This document shows positions 9,730-19,521 of a stretch of 64,000 nt of DNA, in pieces. Location: the NCBI GenBank assembly GCA_003290165.1, contig QNQO01000201.1, positions 1,116,001 through 1,180,000 of the forward strand. Direction: 5' to 3'. Position numbers and translations under genes: made by a program. The stretch is from Berberis thunbergii (Eukaryota > Streptophyta > Magnoliopsida > Ranunculales > Berberidaceae). Below the pieces are notes generated by a model. It did no database searches. It was not told where the DNA came from and was given only the letters and a program-made list of their open reading frames with translations. Position 1 is the stretch's first letter; every line of letters starts with the position of its first letter.

Positions 9730-12178
9730 TTGAAAGCGTATTCCTTTTTTTTCTTGACTCGCCAAAATCACCTTGACGATGAGCTTCTTTCCAAGGGCTT
9801 CCATTTCTTTGAAGATATGTTGGCTTTAGAATCGAGTCTGGTTGAGATTAAGAAAACATATGGGTTCCATGAAGACCTGTCACTCTACACCTTGAGTGAT
9901 GATCAAATGCCAATGTTTCCTCATGAAGGATTTGTTTGTTTGCACCGCGACATGCTTCAAACTGGTGTCCATTTTCCTGTGCTTGACGAGATCTAGGGCT
10001 TTCTAGAATTTCTTGGAATCCCTCCTACCCCGTTGGTACCGAATGGGTACATGACTATTCTTCTTATATTGATCAGGGCAAAGGATGCTGGTATCCACGT
10101 GACTCCGAGGGTGATTCAGTTACTGACTTCACCTCGGCTGAACGACCACGCCGTGTGTAAGATGAAGTCACTGGCTTGCTTCGAGAAAATTCCGAATGAC
10201 TTTAAATTCTGGCAAAAATTGTACTTCTTAGCTCATTCGAATTCGAAGTACTTCGAGTTCAATGGTTATCCGCTTGAGTGGGAGTTCAAGCCACTTCGTA
10301 AGTATAATTTTGCCTTTTGATTATGTTGTGCTGATTGTATACTGATCGTTGCATGTGTTCTTTGTAGGGAGGTTCCTGACTACTCCTATTTCTGTAGAGG
10401 AGGAGGTTGCTATGGAGGCATTCCATGACATGCCTAAAATGAGTGTGGAGGATGTTATCTACCCTTCCAATTTTAGTCGCAGTGGGTTGTAGGCCCACTT
10501 GCACATGGCTCTTACTCTTTTCAGAGCACCGTAGGTTAAGTTTGAAGGTGGAGTCCATTCCAAGAAGAGGAAGACCTCTAAAGTTAAGGCTCCCACCCAG
10601 CCAGACACAGAGGGGTTTTATGAGACGCTCGTCTCCTTTATAGGCTCGAAGAGGTCCTGCACTCGGGTTGAGCTAGCTTCCACGACCCGCTATGTTGAGG
10701 GAGGAACACGATTCTGACCTGTCCGCAGTTAGCAGGGGTTGATGATGCGACGAAGTTGAGTATCGAGCAGGCTGAAGCTTTGAATAAGAAGCTGATGCTG
10801 GCTGGTGTGGTGGCTTCTGTTAATGCTGACCAATCCAGACCTGTTTTGCTGGAAGGTTCAGATGAAGATTTACCTATGGTTCGGGAGGTCAGTCGTCATT
10901 TTGGTGGATCATCTGACAGTGGTCGTTGCTTAGTGGATCGTCCTTCTTGCAGTCCGCATATTCCTCCATCTCGCTCCAGGCCATTTATCAAGGTAATGGA
11001 GGTTCACTAGACAATTTACTTCCTTTTCTCCCTTTTGAGTCCACTGAGCCGACTCGCAACAAAGGGTCGGTTGCTAGTAGAAAATAAAAGGTTGTAGATG
11101 AGGGCCTAGGTGGAGTGGAGATTGCAAAGGGTGGTACTGGGGTAATTTTGCATCCTGAAGAGCTTCATCCGGATGCGCGGATGAGTTTGTTTGCTCCGGA
11201 CGTAATGAAAAATGAGCAACCAGACCTGACACTTGGAGGTTGACATTGATTATGCTTCGAGGAAACATATAAGCAGACGTTACAACTAGCTAGTAAATTG
11301 TGCCCCAAAGTTCGATGAGGATGCGCTGGAAGAACGTATGGATAAGGGACTGAAACATCTTATGCTTGGGATGTCGCATCTGAGCCAAGCGGCCGTCCCA
11401 GGGATGAAAGTTGAGGCGACTTGTGAGAGGGTATACACCATGGAATGGGTTTTCTCAAATATCCAGAAGTCGTATTCTAGTGTATTATTTGAGATTAAAT
11501 CGCTAAAAAAATAGATTGAAGAGAGGAGGCTGGGACAGTTAGCCCTTGAGTCTGATTTAGCAGAGCCGGTGTCCACAAGGAACAAATCCAAAAAAAAAGC
11601 TGAACCTGGTCCGTCGTGATCTAGAAGTTGCGCAGGAAGCTGCGGCTAAGGTACGTTTTGAGTTGCAGTTTCTTGTTGAGGAGAATACCAAGAAAGAATC
11701 TAAGTGGGTTGTCGAGATACATCAATTAGAGGCCAATGTGGAATTCAACGCTTGAGAAGCAAAAAAAGCTGGGGAACAACTTCTCCTGCAGCAGCATGAA
11801 CTTAGTGTAGTTAAAAGTAGCCTGATTACTGAGCAGTCTCAGACTGTTGAACTGATTGGCAAGTGGGAGCGTGAACTTGCTGAAGTAAAGGCGCGCGAGG
11901 AAGGGCTTCTCAAGGCACAAGGTACGTACGAATTTCACAGGATCATGCATGGGAGGTTAGAACTGTTGGCGCTGATAAAAGAAGGGCATTCAGAATGGGA
12001 CCTTGCTTATTGCAAGAAGATGTCTTTTGTAGACTTCGGAGTGATCTCTGAGTTGTTAGAGGAAGAGGACGATTCGGATCATGACGCTCAAGCTGAGGCA
12101 TGCACAGACGCAACTCTTGCTTATTCTTCTGTTAACCTTAGTTCTTCTATAATCGTACCTTTTCCTGATGAGGAGTAA
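9730..12178 (+). pseudogene. Antisense extra gene of Tat element (Transposase_28-like plus coiled coil)
   Basis: The gene runs opposite to gag-pol, next to the 3' LTR. Exon 1 (about 9760-10297) has LLSKGFHFFEDMLALE, VCLHRDMLQTGVHFPVLDEI, VPNGYMTILLILIRAKDAG and FKFWQKLYFLAHSNSKYFEF. This resembles the 'putative gypsy type transposase' domain (Transposase_28, PF04195), whose biochemical function is unknown. A 70-bp intron (10298-10367, GTAAGT...TTTGTAG) joins PLR to RFLTTPISVEEE in frame. Later blocks (10756-11010, 11100-11500) include KGGTGVILHPE and IDYASRKHISR, then alanine/glutamate-rich helical sequence to 12178, consistent with a coiled coil. Stops at about 9994, 10488, 11236 and 11512 break it. 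The second copy (53400-56110, minus) has the same blocks. Confidence 0.75.
10298..10367 (+). other. Spliceosomal intron in the antisense gene
   Basis: GTAAGTATAATTTT at the donor and TGTTCTTTGTAG at the acceptor. Splicing joins CCA CTT C to GG AGG TTC and keeps the frame (P-L-R-R-F). The second copy has GTAAGT at the same codon (donor at 55496, minus) and an acceptor region TTGCTGGCAG where the homologous AG has changed. Confidence 0.7.
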
Positions 12179-12759
12179 ATCTATACTTTTTGTTTCAAAT
12201 GTTAATGAAAATAGTTTTCTTTTGAGTATGCTTTGAACCAGTATTTTTTTCGGTCTCCTTGTTGCACGCTTTTCATTTTGCCTTATCGTTTTATTTTGAT
12301 GTAGGTCTGATTGGGTTGCCAGGGAGCCGTGGTCTGTTTGTCGTTGAAAGCTCAACCGTTTATGCCGCGAGTAATTCTGACCCGTTCTTTAGTGAGGTCT
12401 CAGAGTTGCTATCGCGTGGTTATGTCCAATAGTGAATATTTGGATGGTTTGGCAGTGGGTTACTCTACCCAGGCTACAGCTCATCCTTGAGGTAAGTTGT
12501 TGGAGGCTCAAGTTATGCATCTAACCGTCAGTTGCGGTCGTTGGCATGAGAGAACTGTTGCAGTCGAGCACATGCGTTGTCGTCTATAGTTGAGCAAGAA
12601 CGCTTGGCCCAAGTCAAGTTTCATAAGCTTGGGATGGTATCCCGTGCAACATTCATCTGCGCTTAGTGGGTTGATTTTTGAGTCGGCTCAAGTGACCATT
12701 GTTGATAACGGGATGTCAGCTTGTGTGGGCATGAAGATGTTGTTTGAGCTGTAATCCGA
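12179..12759 (+). other. Untranslated DNA between antisense gene and tandem array
   Basis: No ORF of note follows the stop at 12176-12178. AATGTTAATGAAAATAG-like AT-rich DNA could be a 3' UTR. Related but diverged sequence lies at 53180-53440 in the second Tat copy. Confidence 0.4.
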
Positions 12760-13560
12760 TTCAACGATCACTATCCTAAGAAAAAGTAGTGGTCCCGTGG
12801 CAAGTCATTGACATCAGTCAGGGTTGACTAAGCTCCCAACTTTCAAACCGTCTACATTCGTGCGGAGCGGGTTACAGGTTTGGGATGAGAGAATTTTGCG
12901 ATCATGGTCTATAGGAAAGCAATGATCCCGTGGCTAGCCATCAACATCAGTTGGAGCTGACTAGGCTCCCACCTTCCAAACCATCTACAACTGCGCGAAA
13001 CGGGCTAAAGGTTTGGGATGTGAAAATTCAGTAACCATGGTTGTAGAAGAGCGGTGGTCCTGTGGCAAACCGTCGACATTAGTTGGATCTAACTAGGTTC
13101 CCACCTTCCAAATCATCTACACTCATGCGCATCGAGCTATATATTTGGGAGTTTTCGGTGGACTATGGTCTGTAGAAGAGCAGTGGTCCCGTGGCAAGTC
13201 GTCGTCATCAGTCAGGACTGACTAAGCTCCCACTTTCCAAACCATCTACACCTGAGTGAAGCAGGCTACAAGTCTGGGAGTTGGAAATTCGACGACCATG
13301 GTCTGTAGAAGAGCAGTGGTCTCGTGGCGAACCGTCGACATCAATCAAAACTGACTAGGCTCCCACCTTCCAAACCATCTACACCAGCGCGGAGCAGGCT
13401 ACAGGTTTGGGAGTTTACCAAAAGCTATCATTGTCAGTCGTCACTGACTAGGCTTACATGATCGGGTTCGGCGACCATCATCCACGAAGGGGCGACAGTC
13501 CCTGACGAGTCATCGTCATCAGGCATAAGAGAATTGATTAGACTCCCACTTTCTAAGCCA
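12760..13560. repeat. Tandem array of about 130-bp units within the Tat element
   Basis: The marker GGTCCCGTGGCA-like recurs near 12791, 12924, 13056, 13185 and 13318, giving steps of 133, 132, 129 and 133 bp, with a degenerate sixth unit near 13485. Each unit also carries CTCCCACCTTCCAAACCATC and GGCTACAGGTTTGGGA. The same family in reverse orientation forms the array at 52150-52980. Confidence 0.88.
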
Positions 13561-14074
13561 TCAAAATTCGCGCGCGATGAACTAGGCATCAGAGTGAACC
13601 AAAAGTCATCCTCATTAGTTGAAACTGACTAAGCTTGCCTGGCTAGGTTGGGGCTCCGACTGTAACGAGCGTGCAAGCCTACTTCCGCAGACGGATTGCA
13701 TTGTGCCGATTAGTTTCACTAATTAGTTTTTCACTATTTAAAAAAGAGGTACCTTAAATCAGTTGGTGATATGAAGGTGTGCTCCGTGTGTTAAGAGTGA
13801 CTAGGGCCTCTAATGCTTGCGTCAACACATGTGGTAGAATGTTGTTTGGATTGTGGGCCGAGCGATGGGCGCATATACGAAGATCTGAGTCCCATCGCAA
13901 GATCGTGGTGCAACGTGTACATCATAGATTGCATGGTGCCACGTAGAGTATTAGTTACTCCCTCTCAATTAAATGATTGAACGCGGACCTCTACAACTTC
14001 CTTGGGAACCGTCGCCTCATCGTTTTTCAATACGGTATTTAATGCTGACGCACCTGTTTGATGAGCCACTTTGC
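13561..14074. other. Unique Tat internal DNA next to the array
   Basis: Contains one more degenerate array remnant (about 13600-13650) and otherwise no ORF or motif that I recognise. Confidence 0.4.
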
Positions 14075-14085
14075 CTATATAATGG
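14075..14085 (+). promoter_or_regulatory. TATA box of a second antisense module in the Tat element
   Basis: CTATATAATGG is followed by TTGTAGGCATTATCTTT at about 14100. Both motifs recur in the same order and spacing on the minus strand of the second Tat copy (51460-51450 and about 51437-51420). In both copies the first ATG of a shared ORF lies about 50 bp downstream of the TATA box. Confidence 0.5.
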
Positions 14086-14134
14086 TACTCCTTTACCGTT
14101 GTAGGCATTATCTTTTACAAAGTGCACTTTTTAG

Positions 14135-14554
14135 ATGTTCTTACTCAAACAATATGTTTTGGGTTTTCCAAAGGCTGAAGGAAGATCTCCTCTACTCAAG
14201 TCTTCAAATGTTCTGACATTTGCGCCGATGAGTCTTGATAAAACTTGCTATTATGTGTGGCCACCTACTCTAGGTAATCACCTGATTGGTTCACTGAGAC
14301 TTTGTAATTTCTTCTTGTATTTCGTAAAAGAAGTACAAACTTTTACTCAAGGGATGAGTCTGTCATTTATATGTTGGTGCCTTGTCGGTGCTTTGAACCG
14401 CATAATTTCTGAGATAACACCAACAGCCAACCTTGGAGCAGTTACTTTCCTCCCTTCTCAACTAGCCTTGATGCGTTGTGTTGCATTGGAACTCGGAGTT
14501 GCAGGGCGGAGTGGAGTTGGACATGGCCTGTCGGAGTGGGCCACTGACTCCTAG
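14135..14554 (+). CDS. Small antisense ORF of the Tat element, function unknown
   Basis: 139 codons beginning MFLLKQYVLGFPKAEG. The N-terminal block matches MFLLKENALGFPKAEG in the second Tat copy (51401-51253, minus), after which the two diverge. The rest here has no recognised domain; residues around VVxFLYFVKEVQTF and LSFICWCLVGAL are hydrophobic. Conservation of only the first 16 residues and of the upstream TATA box argues for a shared ancestral module, not for a conserved 139-residue protein. It could also be a non-coding promoter region with a chance ORF. Confidence 0.35.
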   Translation: MFLLKQYVLGFPKAEGRSPLLKSSNVLTFAPMSLDKTCYYVWPPTLGNHLIGSLRLCNFFLYFVKEVQTFTQGMSLSFICWCLVGALNRIISEITPTANLGAVTFLPSQLALMRCVALELGVAGRSGVGHGLSEWATDS

Positions 14555-15000
14555 ATGCCCCTTGCATCCCTCAACGGAAGAGTTCATTCAATCCGTTTCA
14601 ACCTGATACTTGTTCGAAACTGGTGCTTTTACAGTCCCATTTTCATAAGGAAGAACTTCCCAAAATGGTAAGGCAGGTAAAAAGAGTGGGACCTACCTAC
14701 GGCTAACTAAAAAATTATTAGAGGGGAGGTTGCTATGGATGCACCGATCAGAGCAGGGAAAGCTACTCTTAGAGCTATCTTTTTCCTATCTATTAGTTGA
14801 GGCATTTGCAGAACACTTGAAACAGTTCCACGAACAAGTCAGGACTGCTCTGGAACAGAGCAACCAGAAAGATTGCGGAAGCAGTAGATGCATGCATCGG
14901 AGGGCAAATGTGTTTGCAGAAGGCGATTTGGCTCCTATATAAAAGGAGCCTACAACTAGTTTTTGGCCAAAGGGGTTTATTGCACAAAAATGTTGGGACG
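14555..15000. other. Tat internal DNA without recognised coding, up to the solo LTR
   Basis: No RT or integrase motif was seen in six frames. Ends with the duplicated target GGACG (14996-15000). Confidence 0.5.
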
Positions 15001-17039
15001 TGATGGGGATTTTATTAACCTAAATTAATAAGCTAATAAACCCCATTTGTAATACCGCAAGTGCACGACTGTCTAACTAGTAGACAGTGGCAAATACGGG
15101 TCGATCCCACGAGGATTGACGAGATAGTCGAATTCTAAGATTTATTTAAACTAATTTAAAGTTGGGGGTTACAACAGATGAAAATGACTAAATTAAAAGA
15201 ATTAAATTGAACAACTAAAATTAAGCTGGTAAGATGATAAGAGAATGGACCGAGACATCGAATCCACCACAGGTTCTTCGAGATTCGTGTAATTTAAATT
15301 ATTGTTTTCAAGAATCAACACGACTAATCTAAATATTAATCTACATTTGCAATTGATTTCAGCAAAGGCATAAACCACTAGCATTGCATGTCTTTTTACG
15401 ACACACACAATCACAGATATATTTTAACTAATTCTAAGCCTCTAGCATTGCATGTCTTTTTACAGCACACACAATCACATATTCAAATTAATTGATTAAA
15501 GCAGACTTTGAATATCAACAAAGGTTACTTCTAACTACCGATTAGTCTAGATAATTATTTCAGATATAATCGATGAAAGCAAATAATTGAAATTTAGAAA
15601 TCAACTGTGTTTAACATTCAAACATATGGTAAACAATAAATTCAGATACGACAAACTCTAGGAAACCCTGTGGTTTCATATTCGCCTCGGCGCGGGGTCT
15701 AGAAGATCATGGTGGAAGATGTCACAACACTGGTATAAGTGGAATCCATCTCAGCACAGACACACATCTCAAGAAAGAGCTGTTGGTGGACTATGGTGGC
15801 TTAGACATAAATCGAGGGTGCGAATAAACTAATTTGAAATAGTGACTGTGCGGTGGTACAAAGACTGTGCTCTTCGTCCCCAATGAGCCGCGCCTTGCGT
15901 TGCTTCCTCTGGTGAGCTTCCTTTTTGCTGATCCTGCAAGAGGGATGAATACCAAGTGAGGAAGATACGAGAGAGAGGATGACAGGAGGAAGGGAATGGG
16001 GGAGGTGAAGCAAGGACGTGCTCCCTGTTTTTGCTCCTGTTCTCACTCTGTGTTTTCCTTCCTGAACCTGTAAAAGAGAAAGAGTGAAGGGAAATGAGAG
16101 AGAGAGACGAGAGAAGAAGAAAATGGAGGAGAGAAATGGGGCGGTGGAGCTCTGTTTCTGCTGCTCTTGTCTACTCTGGTTGTGGGAGCTGTTTGTTTGG
16201 CCGGTGGGACGGTGGTCGAGAGAGAGGGAAACACGAAAGAAGACGAGGTGGCAGAGAGAAGAACATGGGCGGTGGAGCTCTGTCTCGTGGTGGAACAGGG
16301 TGGCGGCGGCTCTGTCGCGAGATAGAACAAGGGCGGTGGCCAAGAGAGGGAAACATGAAGGAGGAGGTGGCGTCTGATGGCGGTGCTCAACGGTGGCGAG
16401 GTGAAGAGAGAGATATGAAAACAGGGGAAGAAGAGAGGAATAAGGGGGTTGTGCTCCAGTGGTAGTGGTGTGTGCGTGATGAAGCAGGGTTGTGGTGGTG
16501 CGTGGTTGTGTTGACGCATGGGTTAAGATGAAGGATCAGAGAGAAAAAGAAGAAGGATTGCGGTGATGGCGGGATGATCGCACTGCCGGTTCTTCTATCG
16601 AGCGAGGATTGCCGACAGGGTGGATTGGCGTGGTGGCTGGAAAAGAGAGGAGGAGAAAAAAGACATGGAAGAGGTCCTTCCTCCTAAAGGGGGAGCGAAT
16701 CAGGAAAAGAGGAGAGAGGAAACCTAAATATGGTTATCCTATTTCCTTGTTAGGTTGGGCTTGGGTTTCTAGGTTAGCTTTTTGGGCTTGGGCTAAGGTT
16801 AAATTAGATGGACCTAGGTTTGTTTGGGTTAGGTATAGATATGTGACCCACTACTTTGTACCACCACTAGAATCAACCAATTAATCCTTCATCAAATTGT
16901 CGCCTTAATGCGATTTCATCGTTCACGCTCAAATTCCTACAAAGACATGAAAATGAAATAATTAGAATAAAATATAATAATCGAAACACTAACATATATA
17001 AATTAAGGGATATATTATGTAATAATTACGTGACTATCA
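15001..17039 (-). mobile_element. Athila-type solo LTR
   Basis: A 2039-bp LTR on the minus strand begins TGATAGTCACGTAATTATTA (from 17039) and ends at 15001. It is flanked by the perfect 5-bp duplication GGACG (14996-15000, 17040-17044) and has no internal region. It is the same family, reversed, as the LTR at 21773-23827. The end near 15060-15120 carries the GTGCACGACTGTCTAACTAG and GGGTCGATCCCACGAGGA blocks also seen at 23710-23770. GA-rich ORFs at 16040-16520 are LTR sequence, not genes. It arose by LTR-LTR recombination after insertion into the Tat element. Confidence 0.93.
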
Positions 17040-17044
17040 GGACG

Positions 17045-17930
17045 CAGGCCGAGCTCTCTCAATTTTTCTACATGTGTTTGGGTGGCTCAGGAGGTCACTT
17101 TTTGGCGGCTATTTTTTTTTTTTTTTTTTTTTCTGTCGTTCGAGCTGTCTAGCTACCAAGAAATCCATGCCTTTTTTTCCCACCCTGCGACCCATTCAAC
17201 AATTTCACCCATGCTTCATGTAACAAAGTGCATTTTTCATCAAAAGGGTGGGTGCGATTGATCAATTCATTCCCCTCTGTATTCCAGTAACTGGTTGGGC
17301 AGATTGAGCGTGTGAGTTGGTTGTAGCTTCGGCTAGCGTGTCGTGGGGCCTTCGGTTGCTGATTCTGTACCACCTCAGGTTATCATTGCGAGGTGGGTCC
17401 GTCGAAGTATTGAATTGAATGTGCTATTTCATACTCCTTTTGTACATTGGCTCTTGCTTGTGGATCATCTTTTTCGGAGAAGTCGCTGAGCGAAACTCTT
17501 AGAGAGCACCGTAGTTTACCAGAGGTACCTTTGCTGTTACTTCTGAGACTTCTTTTGAAGTCGGATTGTTTAAGCAGATCTTTATTGTACATCACATCAA
17601 ATTCAGATGCTTGTAGTTTGTAATCTTTTGTACCTGTCATCTGGGCGATCGTTGTTACATCTATCCAATACTTAATAGAGTGTGTTTGCGTAATTCTATT
17701 TTATTTCTTAAATGAATGAAAATCACATAAGCTCCTAAAAATTAAAACTCTAAACTGACTACTAAAATAAAGCTAAACAACTGGATAAATTGACCATTGA
17801 CGGAGAGAGATTGATCCGGTCCTGAAGTAAATTCGCATAACCCTTGTTCGGATCGTAAGTACCTTCAGTGAATTGTTAAGTTTTGCCAACGCCGTTGAGG
17901 TTACTGAAGAGTAAACCTTGCATGGAAGGG
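17045..17930 (-). other. Tat internal DNA where RT/integrase would be expected
   Basis: Two minus-strand ORFs (17640-17383 and 17373-17149) show no RT, RNase H or integrase motif. The DNA contains a T tract (17111-17131). Relative to a full Tat element, about 3 kb of pol is missing here. Confidence 0.45.
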
Positions 17931-18660
17931 TCATTCCACGCCCACTGACAGTCGTGGGGTTGTGCTCCTGTTTGGAATGACCTCTTCGCTAGATCTGACG
18001 TCTTGTCGGGCTAGAGAGCGGATTGCTTTTGTAATGCTGGGGTGTCTTCCGTTTCTAAGTTGAGCTACTGCTGCTGGCTCGTTGTCTCCATCTGGGTGGA
18101 ATGACTTCTCCACAATTTCTGAGTCTGACTTCTGTTCAATTTGTTTGGCGGGCTCAAATTGAATCTGAGAACATTCTATCTGCTTTAGCGCAGCATAGTG
18201 GCAGCCCCGTGCCATTGGTTGGTCCCCACGAATTATTCCCTCCAAGTGGTTGGCGGTATACTTGACGCATTAATGAATGGTGGAAACTACAGCCTCTACC
18301 CGATAAGCAAGGGTCTCTTCAAGATGAGGTTATAGGTGGATGGTGCATCCACCAACATGAAGTCCAGGAACATGATCTTCTTTAGTTGTGGCTCCCCTGC
18401 CACCACTGCTAGCCTTATCTTTCCGACCAGGAAGCATTTTTCTTCACTGAACTCAATCAGCGGGTAGTTAGAAGGTGTTACATTCTTTTCCTTGAGGTCT
18501 ATATTGCTGAATGCATTGTAGAATAGGATGTTGAGAGAGCTTCCAGTGTCCACCAAAGCTCTCTTCACTTCCTACCTTGCAATAGAGACCGTAATGACAA
18601 GAACATTATTGTGTGGTGTGTGAACGCTTTCAAGGTCCTTATGCATAGAATCAAGCTGTG
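17931..18660 (-). pseudogene. Tat protease and PR-RT linker pseudogene
   Basis: From about 18660 downward the frame reads DSMHKDLESVHTPHNNVLVI..., a stop after TVSIAR, EVKRALVDTGSSLNILFYNAF and later FMLVDAPSTYNLILKRPLL. VDTGSS is the retropepsin catalytic motif, and STYNLIL.RP is the conserved second half. The linker (18245-17931) contains GIIRGDQPMARGCHYAALKQ, which resembles the STYH...GDQ..AR.CY block that precedes RT in plant Tat elements. Stops after SIAR and at the PR end show decay. The N-terminal side was cut off from gag by the Athila insertion at about 18680. Confidence 0.8.
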
Positions 18661-18689
18661 AACATTCTTTAGAGTCTCCCCTTGACTGT

Positions 18690-19070
18690 TTTCATGATAC
18701 ACATGACCATTTAGAGGCTTGTTTGACTCATGTTAGTTTAGACTTTGATGTTGATGATTCCATTAGGGAAGTCAATGATTCGCTTGACTCAGTACCCATT
18801 GTGGATCCTAGTTATAAATGGAAGTCTAAAGTGGAGCCTCTTCCACTCAGTGAGTCAAAACTAGTCCCATCAGTTGAGCCACCTGAGCTTGACCTTAAAC
18901 AATTACCTGACACCCTCAGGTATGTGTTTTTAGGTACTTATGATACTTTGCCTGTTATTTCATCTATATTGAATTCAAAACAGGTTGTCCCAAAGAAGTC
19001 GGGAGATATATCTAGTAAAAGAGTGCAATCCATAAGCAGTGTCAACTCTAGGGTTGGGGGTTGTTGTTGA
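18690..19070 (+). pseudogene. Athila pol fragment preceding RT
   Basis: The 115-codon ORF from 18723 includes PPELDLKQLPDTLRYVFLG and YDTLPVISSILNSKQ. This matches the LxLKPLPxxLxYxFLGxxxTxPVIISSxL block that links protease and RT in Athila pol. A second decayed copy of the same block is at about 48240 (LKPLPRNLKHSYLGESENL) in the other Athila element. RT itself is absent. Confidence 0.75.
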
Positions 19071-19521
19071 GCTATCTAGCCCAACATCTTTGTGTGATTC
19101 ATGTGATGAGCCTGCACCTCCTGATATATCTATAGTTACATCTACCTGCATCACATTTCCATTGACCAGGGCTAATTATGTGGATCCCATGTTCCTGAGT
19201 GAGGATTTCAATTTTCACCATCCTGATGTGGAAATTATCCAATCTTCTGATTTGAAACTAGACTTAGGATGTTCCATTTTAGGAGTAAGGGAGGATCTTT
19301 TGTTGCATATCACTACTTGCGACCCAATCATGTTTAAGATCCCTACTGACTTCCAAGGAATGCGAGCTTCTTTACAATTTCTATATGATTTTAGATGGTG
19401 TCCTTGCAACTTTTGGGATGTGCTAGTATATTTTGTGTTGCATGTGGTTGCTATTTTTGAGTGGACTGATCCTCAACTTTTCAGGTTGTTGGTATGCGAT
19501 TCCTTAACCCTTTTGAGGTGA
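19039..19521 (+). other. Unassigned 160-codon ORF in the Athila remnant
   Basis: Open from a Met at 19039 and overlapping the previous frame. Contains PLTRANYVDPMFLSEDFNFH and PQLFRLLVCDSLTLL and a hydrophobic block WDVLVYFVLHVVAIF. Position after the pol fragment suggests Athila 3' ORF sequence, where some members carry an env-like gene, but no diagnostic motif was seen. Confidence 0.3.

Noticed and set aside
19039..19521. Athila env-like glycoprotein gene
   Set aside because: No signal peptide, no clear transmembrane pair, and the frame overlaps the pol fragment. The evidence is too weak to call env.
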